IMG/VR virus record: IMGVR_UViG_3300043425_000372
Coordinates: 1 to 20,696 of that record
Length of the DNA: 20,696 bases
Source of the DNA: a virus
Reading direction: 5' to 3' (one strand)
Positions 7,265 through 14,546 of the stretch are shown in pieces; positions within the stretch are counted from its first letter, which is position 1, and each line of letters starts with the position of its first letter. The position numbers and the translations under genes are program-made. Under the pieces are notes generated by a model that worked only from the letters and a program-made list of their open reading frames with translations, was not told the origin of the DNA and did not search any database.

Positions 7265-9562
7265 ATGATACTAGAAAACGTTAAAGGAGCAACAATTCTT
7301 CAGGAAGGGCAAACAGAGAGTTCTATTGGAATGACTCTTGACTTAGATTCTGCAAACATATTGATGCAGATGTTAAGTAAAAACCTGTATTCAGATGGCA
7401 TAGGAAGTGCTATTCGTGAAACATGTTCTAACGCCCTTGACAGCCATAGAAGAGCTGGATTGGTAGATGAACCAATTATTGTAGGGATAAATAAGAATTC
7501 TTATGGAACCTATGAGTTTTCTGTAGAAGACTTTGGATTAGGTTTGGATGATGAGGATGTAAAGAATGTAATTAGCAAGTATGGTAAGTCTACTAAACGT
7601 GGTTCTAATGTAGAACTAGGAATGTTTGGCTTGGGCTTCAAAGCTCCTCTTGCTTATACGTCCACATTCTATTTCATCTGTAGAAAGAATGGAATTGAGA
7701 GGAAATACATGATGTATGAAGGAGAAGACACCAACACTATTGATATGCTGTATGAAATCAATACAGAACATCGTAATGGTGTAAAGGTGATTATTCCTAT
7801 TAAGAGTACAACAGACTACACTCAGTTTGTAGAAAAAGCAAAAGAGCAGCTGGCTTATTTTGAGAATGTCTATTTCTCCAGTGGAGTGAAGAATGATTTC
7901 AAGATATTCCGGCATAAGGACTTTCAATATAGTGAGCTCACTACAGATGAACATGTCCATCTCTGTCTTGACAATGTCTATTACAGCATTGACTACAGCA
8001 AGCTTGGTATTTTACCTATTCAAGGACAGTTTGCTCTGAGATTCAATCTGACAGACGGTATATTTCCCACGCCTAACAGAGAGCAGATTCGTTATACAAA
8101 AGAGGTGAAGGAATTGATTCTCAACCGTATAACAGATTTGGCTGACTATTTGGTGCAGAAGTATAATTCAGAGATAAAGAATACAGATGATATCAAAGCT
8201 GTGTATGATCATATACGCAACACAGATAGCAGATATGTACTTCTTGGAGGAGATGACATGAAGGTGAAGATTTCTGGTCTGATTAAGTTTTCAAACCATA
8301 AAGTAATATCTCATCCTCATCTGAATGGAATAAAGAAGCTTGATTTGGGAAAGACTTTTAGTCACAACACTTATTATATTCTTAATGAATATCAAGCTAA
8401 GAGTGTAATGTCAAAAGGTAAACTCAAATCCAATCCTTCTTCTTATTTCTCAGTGGAAGTTCCTAGAGTGTTGGATAGTGCAAGATATTCAATAAATAAA
8501 AAAGAGTTCTATCTGTGTAGCAGTGAGTTATCTGTTAAACAGAGAAAGTTCTTGTTGGATAGGTCTGCAAAGAAGAACATTGAGATAGTTCTGATTAAGA
8601 AGTATAAGCAATTCAGGCTTCGTAGCAGTGATTATGGTAGCAGCTATTATTCAATTCTTGACTTAAATAATAATCCAAAGCATGATTGGAGAACTCTCAT
8701 CACTGATTTTCAGTTTCTTGTAGAGAAAATCATTAATCATGCCACTAAAGGAACTATTGAAGATGCATTCCTTAATGAATTGAAAGATGAATTTGCTGCA
8801 TATCTTGATTTCTTGGAGAAGAATAAGAAGCAGAGAGCAATAGGAATAAGGACAAAGAAACTTGTTGGAGAGCTTCATTACAAGGTGGCTAAACCTCTTG
8901 AGAGAGGATTTGACATTTCAAGGTGCAAGTATGATGCTAAGATGATGTTGTTTGAAAACAGGCACAAGGTGAGAGGATTCACCATCTTTGGCACTGAAGA
9001 GAACAAGGACAGATTGTCAAAGCTCTATCACACTCTTCCAAATGCACATGATGTGAATATAGTGATGGTGACTAAGAAAGATTATGAGCTTCTTGTTACA
9101 AATCCTGTTCACAACTGGATGAATGTCACAGAGTTTATGAAAGGGAACAACAAGCTTTACAAAAGACTTGTAACAGCTCACCTAATCAAAGAATTGTTTA
9201 GTGAGAATCAGTATTTGAATTCTGATGATGTTCTGTCAATGTTCAACACTCGTCTTGGTGAAGATAGGAAGGTGTTAAAGGTTTATACAAATAAACATGT
9301 ATCAAAATCAGTCACTCCTCTATTGGAATCAATGTTTGAGAATGCAAGCAATAACAAGTTGTTTGACATGTCCATCTATCCTGAGTATTTGCGTATAAAA
9401 GCTTTTGCAGAAAAGTTTTCTTGGATGGATGAAATATTTCCAAATAGGTATTATTATGTATATGAAGGAGAAAAACATGAGAACAGGAAGTATATAGTGA
9501 GCTCTCTTCTCAAGTATAACAAACATAGGCTGAACTTGGAATATTACAATATCAAGAAATAA
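7265..9562 (+). CDS. rIIA: rIIA-like protein (GHKL ATPase)
   Basis: Homologue-like of phage T4 rIIA, a membrane-associated protein affecting lysis timing and exclusion by resident prophages (T4 knowledge). The N-terminus carries a GHKL ATPase: N-box E-T-C-S-N-A-L-D (E52, N56, D59), G1 box DFGLG (89-93) and G2 box FGLGFK (121-126). The total of 765 residues is close to the T4 protein (about 725). The remainder is a long, Lys/Tyr-rich region with no motif I can name. It opens with ACA-ATG after an AT-rich leader and is followed by a terminator, then by rIIB. Other GHKL proteins (MutL, Hsp90, histidine kinases) are possible, but the neighbouring rIIB makes rIIA the best call. Confidence 0.8.
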   Translation: MILENVKGATILQEGQTESSIGMTLDLDSANILMQMLSKNLYSDGIGSAIRETCSNALDSHRRAGLVDEPIIVGINKNSYGTYEFSVEDFGLGLDDEDVKNVISKYGKSTKRGSNVELGMFGLGFKAPLAYTSTFYFICRKNGIERKYMMYEGEDTNTIDMLYEINTEHRNGVKVIIPIKSTTDYTQFVEKAKEQLAYFENVYFSSGVKNDFKIFRHKDFQYSELTTDEHVHLCLDNVYYSIDYSKLGILPIQGQFALRFNLTDGIFPTPNREQIRYTKEVKELILNRITDLADYLVQKYNSEIKNTDDIKAVYDHIRNTDSRYVLLGGDDMKVKISGLIKFSNHKVISHPHLNGIKKLDLGKTFSHNTYYILNEYQAKSVMSKGKLKSNPSSYFSVEVPRVLDSARYSINKKEFYLCSSELSVKQRKFLLDRSAKKNIEIVLIKKYKQFRLRSSDYGSSYYSILDLNNNPKHDWRTLITDFQFLVEKIINHATKGTIEDAFLNELKDEFAAYLDFLEKNKKQRAIGIRTKKLVGELHYKVAKPLERGFDISRCKYDAKMMLFENRHKVRGFTIFGTEENKDRLSKLYHTLPNAHDVNIVMVTKKDYELLVTNPVHNWMNVTEFMKGNNKLYKRLVTAHLIKELFSENQYLNSDDVLSMFNTRLGEDRKVLKVYTNKHVSKSVTPLLESMFENASNNKLFDMSIYPEYLRIKAFAEKFSWMDEIFPNRYYYVYEGEKHENRKYIVSSLLKYNKHRLNLEYYNIKK

Positions 9563-9572
9563 CACAAATGGG

Positions 9573-9605
9573 AAAAAAGAGGCATGTGTAAAAGCATGCC
9601 TCTTT
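9573..9605 (+). terminator. Intrinsic terminator-like hairpin between rIIA and rIIB
   Basis: Perfect 11-bp stem, arms AAAGAGGCATG (9576-9586) and CATGCCTCTTT (9595-9605), with an 8-nt loop. The upstream A-run continues to 9573. A dedicated T-run after the stem is short (GTATTATTA), so termination efficiency is less certain than at the other sites. Confidence 0.7.
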
Positions 9606-9644
9606 GTATTATTAATCATTCATTAATTAGTAAAAAACAAGACA

Positions 9645-10964
9645 ATGAGTATTTTTTCATTCAATTGGTTTAAGAAAAACAAACCTAAAGACGAAACACC
9701 AGCTGTAACTACAAGCACTGAATCAACAGCACCAACACTACAATATGTAGAGAATTACAATCCTCTTCCTTATTCATCATTGAAAATAGTGAATGATGTC
9801 ATCACTGTTGTATTGAAGGATGGTAATGTCATTTCAAAGACAGATGCTAACATGAAGGACTATGAAGCCATTAAAGCTTGTACAACAGAAGCTGACATTA
9901 TTAAATATGTCATGAAGAGCAACAGTGTCAATGAGCCTGTTAATGTAGAACATGTAGTGGTGACAGCAAAAGACATAGAGCAGCTTACAGATGACTTTGA
10001 AAAGAATTCTGATGGATCTGTAATAATGAAAGAAACTGGAAGGTCTGTTCCTGCATTGTTGATTTCAAAGTTTTCTTCTATCATTAGCAAATATGATGAC
10101 GTTGAAGAAGCAAAGAATGATGAAGAATACATTGCTCTGAAGAGATTCTTCATGTGGTGCTGCCTTAATCCAAGACCTGAAGTGGCAAATAGCCTGTATG
10201 ATTTTCTTCAGAAGAACGGAATGAGGATTACAAAGCAAGGATTCTTTGTTGCTCTGAGGAATGTAGTGAGAGTGGAGGGTGCTGATACAGAGCTCACAGA
10301 ATTTGTATGTAATGCATATAACAAAGTGAAAGCTGTGTGGAAGAAGAAGCCTGTTAACTTCTTTGTAACAGAAATTGATGGAGTGTACACTATTGCAAAA
10401 GGCACTCATCCTAAAGGAAAGATTGTTGGCAATTTGGATAGTTTGTACACTACGCTTCCTGATGAAGAAGGTAATCGTTTTACAGACAATTGGACAAGGA
10501 CATTTGACATTCGCATTGGAAAGGTGGTGAGCATGCCTTCTAAAGACTGTAATTGGTCTACACAAGATTGTGCAACAGCAGGACTTCACTTTGCTGGACA
10601 CACAGCTCCTTATGTTCTTTGTGGTGACACCACTGTATTCACTCTTCATAATCCTATGAAGGTGGTGGGTATTGGTAAGGAGAAAGGTAGGTGTTATGAG
10701 TATCTTCCTTTCATGACCACACATGTTGAAGAAGCTGATGAGATTATGAAAAGTGGAGACTTTGACTTCTTGCAACTTGATGAGCAATATGCCATCAATG
10801 AACTTGATTATTTGGAGCAAAGAGCAAAGGATGGATTTGTTCAAGAGTTTAGCAAACATACGTTTGATGTTTCTTTACCATCTTTGAGCACCATTAAGAA
10901 CATTGTAGCATCATTGGAAAAAATGAAACATGAGCTTAAAAGTAGAGTGGAAGAAGTTATATAA
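9645..10964 (+). CDS. rIIB: rIIB-like protein
   Basis: Matches T4 rIIB in its central and C-terminal part: SLYDFLQKNG (183-192) followed by IT-x-x-GFFVALRNV, then GKVVSMP (292-298), a Cys-containing CATAGLHFAGH (309-319) and GRCYEY (348-353). In T4, rIIB acts with rIIA at the membrane. At 439 residues it is longer than T4 rIIB (312), with an extra charged N-terminal region of about 100 residues and a helical C-terminal tail. It starts 39 nt after the terminator with ACA-ATG and heads the third block. The last 35 nt overlap the next gene in another frame. Identification rests on motif order and the neighbouring rIIA. Confidence 0.82.
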   Translation: MSIFSFNWFKKNKPKDETPAVTTSTESTAPTLQYVENYNPLPYSSLKIVNDVITVVLKDGNVISKTDANMKDYEAIKACTTEADIIKYVMKSNSVNEPVNVEHVVVTAKDIEQLTDDFEKNSDGSVIMKETGRSVPALLISKFSSIISKYDDVEEAKNDEEYIALKRFFMWCCLNPRPEVANSLYDFLQKNGMRITKQGFFVALRNVVRVEGADTELTEFVCNAYNKVKAVWKKKPVNFFVTEIDGVYTIAKGTHPKGKIVGNLDSLYTTLPDEEGNRFTDNWTRTFDIRIGKVVSMPSKDCNWSTQDCATAGLHFAGHTAPYVLCGDTTVFTLHNPMKVVGIGKEKGRCYEYLPFMTTHVEEADEIMKSGDFDFLQLDEQYAINELDYLEQRAKDGFVQEFSKHTFDVSLPSLSTIKNIVASLEKMKHELKSRVEEVI

Positions 10965-11658
10965 GGACAATGGAGAATGGATAATGAACAATCTTCAGTG
11001 GATGTATGATAACGTCACACATAAAGATTATCAAAAAGGAAAGGGTTGGTACGCAAGTGCCAACTCTTTTTCTCACCATCTCTCTAATGAATACGGAATA
11101 TCTCAAATGAAAGCTTCTGGTATCATATCAGCATTTTCTCCTTTAAAGGAATGGAATCTGAATAAAAGAATGGCAGAGGAGTTTATTGAGAGCAAGGGAA
11201 CATTTTATAGACATACAGAACTACAAGCAGGGAAAGCTTTGTCAATCTATAATGGGAAAGACGATAAGCAATTAATACAATCATCATTAGGAGGACAAAA
11301 GACAATAAACTTTTTCAACAACATTTACAACCCTTCTGATGAAAACTATGTCACTGTAGACAGACATCATTTGTTTATATGTCTGAGAGCTGATGTGCAA
11401 TCCTGTACACAGAAACAGTATTCTCTCATTAAGGAAAACACTATAAAGTTCTCAAAAAGTGTTAACTTGAAGCCTTGTGACGTACAAGCAATATTATGGG
11501 TGACATGGAAAAGATTGAAAAAGGAATGGAATGGCAAAGAAGATAAGGGTAAAAAGGGAAAGGAACAATGGTACAATGACCGAAAGTATGTTTTGGTCAA
11601 TGATAAGGTCCACTCTCAGAAACAAAAGCAGATGGTGGAAACCTATTCTGCAATGTAA
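10930..11658 (+). CDS. DUF7178-like protein (helix-hairpin-helix glycosylase-type, tentative)
   Basis: A 242-residue protein. The block KGWYASANSFSHHLSNEYG around 37-55, IISAFSPLKEWNLNKRMAEEF around 65-85, and a later TVDRHH segment near 141-146 match a phage family I know as DUF7178, whose core resembles helix-hairpin-helix DNA glycosylase/AP-lyase folds (the G-x-x-SP-x-x-x-W-x-x-N core and a following TVDxH). No glycosylase activity is established by the sequence. ATG 10930 overlaps rIIB by 35 nt; ATG 10984 (18 codons later) is an alternative start. The last 83 nt are overlapped by an HNH gene in another frame, and the Lys-rich tail encoded there may be dispensable. Confidence 0.6.
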   Translation: MSLKVEWKKLYKDNGEWIMNNLQWMYDNVTHKDYQKGKGWYASANSFSHHLSNEYGISQMKASGIISAFSPLKEWNLNKRMAEEFIESKGTFYRHTELQAGKALSIYNGKDDKQLIQSSLGGQKTINFFNNIYNPSDENYVTVDRHHLFICLRADVQSCTQKQYSLIKENTIKFSKSVNLKPCDVQAILWVTWKRLKKEWNGKEDKGKKGKEQWYNDRKYVLVNDKVHSQKQKQMVETYSAM

Positions 11659-11929
11659 ACAGAACGCTAGAAGAGCCTATAAAGGACCTCTTAAGAGACA
11701 GAAATGGGAATACAAATGTAATGTTTGCAATGGATGGTTTCCTGAGAAGAAGATTAATGTAGACCACATTGTACCAGCAGGACAACTATCTTGTGCAAAT
11801 GACCTTCCGGGGTTTGTAGAAAGACTGTTTTGTGAAGTGGATGAGTTGCAAGTAATTTGTGAGTCATGTCATAATGTTAAAACCAAAAAAGAAAACGATG
11901 ATAGCAGGAAGAACAGAAAAAGAGTATAG
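11576..11929 (+). CDS. HNH endonuclease
   Basis: A compact HNH protein of 117 residues. Two CxxC pairs (C48/C51 and C95/C98) that should hold a structural zinc flank the core, with D63-H64 as the DH of the first strand and C98-H99 in the last motif (CESCHNVKT). Such phage HNH proteins are usually homing endonucleases, or less often DNA-packaging or recombination nucleases. I chose ATG 11576 because it follows an AGGAACA...TACA region and gives the family-like start MTESMFWSMIRSTLR; an upstream in-frame ATG at 11531 is possible but would only add a Lys-rich stretch. It sits inside an overlapping gene chain between the DUF7178-like and the nuclease genes, as expected of an inserted mobile gene. 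Confidence 0.8.
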   Translation: MTESMFWSMIRSTLRNKSRWWKPILQCKQNARRAYKGPLKRQKWEYKCNVCNGWFPEKKINVDHIVPAGQLSCANDLPGFVERLFCEVDELQVICESCHNVKTKKENDDSRKNRKRV

Positions 11930-12935
11930 AGCTCTGCCAGTGGATAGCAGCTCTAGTTTGAAAGAGTTCTCTTTAGACAGAAAGAAGTATTACAAGAAGT
12001 ATGTAAAAGGGGAAAAGGTAGAAGACAAAGACAGTGCAGCAGCCACAATGGGAAGGCTTGTAGAAACTTTGTTGTTTGAACCAGAAGAGTTTGATGCTAG
12101 GTTTCATATGTCAAGCCTTGTGAGTGCTCCTACAGGACTCATGTTAGAGTTTGTAGAAGCTCTGTATAAACTCACTATTGAGGCTACAGATGGAGATGGG
12201 AATATCACACGCAGCTTTGAGGATATAAGCAGAGATGCTTACACACTCAGTGGGTTTAAGATTAAGTATGATGCTGTCATCAATAAGTTTGTAGGCTCCG
12301 ATGCTGAAATCTATTACAATGAAATCAGACAAGTGAGGAGCAAAGGACTGTCTATTGTTACAGCAGATGATGTGTCCAATGCTGAGAAAGTAGTAAATGA
12401 GTTGAAAACCAATGATTTCACTCATGACATCATCAACAAGGTGAGTAGTAGCAGATGGGAAGTGTTTAATCAGCTTCAGATTGATGGGTTTGAGATAGAA
12501 GGACTGCAGCTTAAGGGAATGCTGGATAGGGTGATAATTGACCATGAGAAGAAAACTGTACAGCCTTATGACTTAAAATGTGTATGGGCTGTAGAGAACT
12601 TTTATGAGGAATACTATCTTTACAGAAGAGCCTATATTCAGGCATATGTTTATTATTATGCATGTATGCATCTTCTGAAAGATTTGGAATTTGGATATAA
12701 AGTATTACCTCTTAACTTTATTGTATGTGACAGCACTAATTATTATGCTCCCTTGATTTATACAATGGATAATAATGATATGTTAGATGCATGGGAAGGA
12801 TTTACACATAAAGGAAAGAAATATCCGGGAGTTTCTAATATTATCAAAGACCTTAAATGGGCTCTTGAGAATGACATTTGGAACATAAGCAGGGAAAATT
12901 ACAAAAGAAACGGAATCATAAACATTAAAGGGTAA
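11898..12935 (+). CDS. PD-(D/E)XK exonuclease (Exo8/RecB type)
   Basis: A RecB/RecE-like nuclease of 345 residues. Visible elements: GRLVETLLFEPEEFD near 52-66, matching the G-x-x-H/E-x-x-L-x-x-P-x-x-F motif; GMLDRVI with D210; DLK (225-227) as the D/E-x-K core; and YIQAYVYYYA with Q248, matching the Q-containing motif. These proteins resect one DNA strand to make single-stranded tails, so it would pair with the phage RecA and SSB-like protein for recombination. The start is uncertain: ATG 11859 and 11874 lie inside the HNH frame; I prefer 11898 because it gives a normal N-terminus (MIAGRTEKEYRALPVDS) and a 32-nt overlap. Whether it is processive is not known from sequence. Confidence 0.8.
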   Translation: MIAGRTEKEYRALPVDSSSSLKEFSLDRKKYYKKYVKGEKVEDKDSAAATMGRLVETLLFEPEEFDARFHMSSLVSAPTGLMLEFVEALYKLTIEATDGDGNITRSFEDISRDAYTLSGFKIKYDAVINKFVGSDAEIYYNEIRQVRSKGLSIVTADDVSNAEKVVNELKTNDFTHDIINKVSSSRWEVFNQLQIDGFEIEGLQLKGMLDRVIIDHEKKTVQPYDLKCVWAVENFYEEYYLYRRAYIQAYVYYYACMHLLKDLEFGYKVLPLNFIVCDSTNYYAPLIYTMDNNDMLDAWEGFTHKGKKYPGVSNIIKDLKWALENDIWNISRENYKRNGIINIKG

Positions 12936-13493
12936 ATGGCTGAAGTAAAGAAGAATGTCACTACCATTTTTATTGTACCAACATTAAATATTGGTAAAGA
13001 AAGACTTAAAGAGAATGGCTTTTTGAGTGGATATTACAAGGATGAATTGAAAGATGTGCACTATGATGATTGTGCCTATCTACTATTCAAACCTAGTAAT
13101 GTAGACATGTTTAAAGAGTTTGTTGACACTGAATATGCAAGAACTGACAAGATTGTAGATGAATATGATTATGAAGGAGGATATGTCGTTCTTGTATACC
13201 AGTTAGACAAAAAGTTTAAGCCTGATTTTGATCTTGTAAGAGAAGGTAGATATTCTAAAACTTCCTCAGAATTCCAATTGCTGTTTCCCAAGGTGATAAA
13301 GATTGTTAAAAATGGACTGCGAAGAGATGAGGTGAGTTTGCACTATCGTGTTTTTAATAAATCTGAAGATATACGAAAGTATTGGGAAGACAGAATAGGA
13401 AGTCCTTTACCTTTAGACATAGAGGTGTGGGAAGGATTTATTGAAGAAAACGAAACATTGAACATTGAAAAATTCAAACTACTTTATGTATAA
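12936..13493 (+). CDS. Conserved-looking hypothetical protein (185 aa)
   Basis: Starts directly after the nuclease stop codon. It has no enzyme motif, but it reads as a folded globular protein with ordered patterns: TIFIVPTLNIGKERLKENGF (residues 10-29), YLLFKPSNVDMFKEFVDTEY (about 48-67), DYEGGYVVLVYQL, and a final acidic helix. I do not recognise the family. It sits between the Exo8-like nuclease and two small genes, so a role in replication or recombination is possible only by position. Confidence 0.6.
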   Translation: MAEVKKNVTTIFIVPTLNIGKERLKENGFLSGYYKDELKDVHYDDCAYLLFKPSNVDMFKEFVDTEYARTDKIVDEYDYEGGYVVLVYQLDKKFKPDFDLVREGRYSKTSSEFQLLFPKVIKIVKNGLRRDEVSLHYRVFNKSEDIRKYWEDRIGSPLPLDIEVWEGFIEENETLNIEKFKLLYV

Positions 13494-13782
13494 CCAAATG
13501 ATTTTTAATCAGTTAATGGAGAAACATAGCAAAGAAGACGTATTGAAATATGCTACTCTCCATAGTGAAGTGTGTAGTTTTTTTTGCGATTTTCAAATTG
13601 CAAATAAGGCTAACTTTGAGCAGTTTGCAGATGCAAGTTATGATGCATATTGGTGGAAAAACAAAATAAAAGAGTTACAAGATGGAAAAGATAATACAGC
13701 TGTATCCGAAGACAACGGAATTGATCAGAGAATTCATGTTCAACAAGTTCAAACAGACGTTGGACAAGAACTTGCCTTCTAA
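13486..13782 (+). CDS. Small hypothetical protein (98 aa)
   Basis: A small, largely helical, acidic protein that starts with ATG at 13486 overlapping the previous stop (ATGTATAA); ATG 13498 is an alternative start. It contains a Phe/Cys-rich stretch (SEVCSFFCDFQ) and then a charged, disorder-prone tail ending VGQELAF. No motif is recognised. The last 101 nt overlap the next gene in another frame, so the tail's sequence is constrained by two proteins if both are real. Confidence 0.55.
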   Translation: MYNQMIFNQLMEKHSKEDVLKYATLHSEVCSFFCDFQIANKANFEQFADASYDAYWWKNKIKELQDGKDNTAVSEDNGIDQRIHVQQVQTDVGQELAF

Positions 13783-14032
13783 TTTTATAGATTATTTGGA
13801 AAACTTTAAAATTACAAATGAACATTTGATAGCTTTGGGTAAACACCCAAGGTCATTGTTCTCATTTTTTGATGAGCAAGGATATTACATATCATCACTT
13901 GTAACAAAAGATGTCAAGTTTAGTTACAACATTCATAATCTTTATGATGCAGATGATGCTTGGGACACAAGAGATGAAGCTGATGAACAAGCTGTTCTAA
14001 AATGTGCTAGCATACTTGAAGAAAAATTGTAA
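13682..14032 (+). CDS. Hypothetical protein (116 aa)
   Basis: Unknown function. The N-terminus (EKIIQLYPKTTELIREFMF) and the LPSNFIDYLENF segment suggest helices; the C-terminus has RDEADEQAVLKCASILEEKL, a pattern of negatively charged helix seen in small phage proteins. It overlaps the previous frame by 101 nt and ends just before the MazG-like gene. An internal ATG at 13736 would reduce the overlap to 47 nt, but the upstream residues look like normal protein, so I kept 13682. Confidence 0.55.
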   Translation: MEKIIQLYPKTTELIREFMFNKFKQTLDKNLPSNFIDYLENFKITNEHLIALGKHPRSLFSFFDEQGYYISSLVTKDVKFSYNIHNLYDADDAWDTRDEADEQAVLKCASILEEKL

Positions 14033-14033
14033 T

Positions 14034-14471
14034 ATGTTGGAGTTTAGCAATCCACTTCCTGTTGTTGTGGAAGATGGAAAAGATGGCTACGCACTGTATG
14101 TCACAAATGGAGGATCATTTGAGAATGACATATGGTGTGTAGTGCTATGTGATGGAGGACATGTGAGACACTATCTTTCAGACCAGATAAAAGTGTATGC
14201 AAATGCCACGTTATCAATTAAAAAGAACAATATGAAAGATGCAATTGTTGAAAAAGTGTTGGAGAAATACAAACAAAGGAGTGAGGTGGGTATTAAGAAA
14301 TACGGAACCACTCTTGAAACTAACAACACTGATAATTACTTCAAGCACTTGATGGAAGAATTGATGGATGCTACACTCTATTTGGAAAAACTTCTTGACA
14401 TTGTTAAGAATGAACCAAATGATACAGTGCTTGGTGAAAAAATAAGAGATATGGTTAGAGGAAAAGTTTAG
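14034..14471 (+). CDS. MazG-like nucleotide pyrophosphohydrolase with N-terminal extension
   Basis: The C-terminal half matches all-alpha NTP pyrophosphohydrolases: GIKKYG at 86-91 followed by HLMEELMDATLYLEKL (105-120), with E108, E109 and D112 as likely metal ligands of the E-E-x-x-D motif. Such enzymes hydrolyse dNTPs or (p)ppGpp-like nucleotides; phage versions may hydrolyse dGTP/dATP or reduce host stringent response. The N-terminal 60 residues, with NDIWCVVLCDGGHVRHY near 31-47, form a separate domain I do not recognise. ATG 14034 directly follows the previous stop. Length is 145 residues. A strong terminator follows. Confidence 0.65.
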   Translation: MLEFSNPLPVVVEDGKDGYALYVTNGGSFENDIWCVVLCDGGHVRHYLSDQIKVYANATLSIKKNNMKDAIVEKVLEKYKQRSEVGIKKYGTTLETNNTDNYFKHLMEELMDATLYLEKLLDIVKNEPNDTVLGEKIRDMVRGKV

Positions 14472-14489
14472 AGATGTATTGGTAAAATG

Positions 14490-14525
14490 AATGGGGGGTT
14501 GTAAATTCGCAACCCCTCATTTTTT
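14490..14525 (+). terminator. Strong intrinsic terminator after the MazG-like gene
   Basis: A 13-bp stem (arms 14490-14502 and 14509-14521, including two G-U pairs) with loop AAATTC is followed by TTTT at 14522-14525. It lies only about 20 nt before the ribonucleotide reductase start. Confidence 0.88.
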
Positions 14526-14546
14526 AACCATTAAACCGAAATATTT

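Noticed and set aside
10065-10859. Long antisense open frame opposite rIIB (264 codons)
   Set aside because: Same reasoning: opposite a gene with rIIB motifs, Cys/His-rich shadow translation without domain features.
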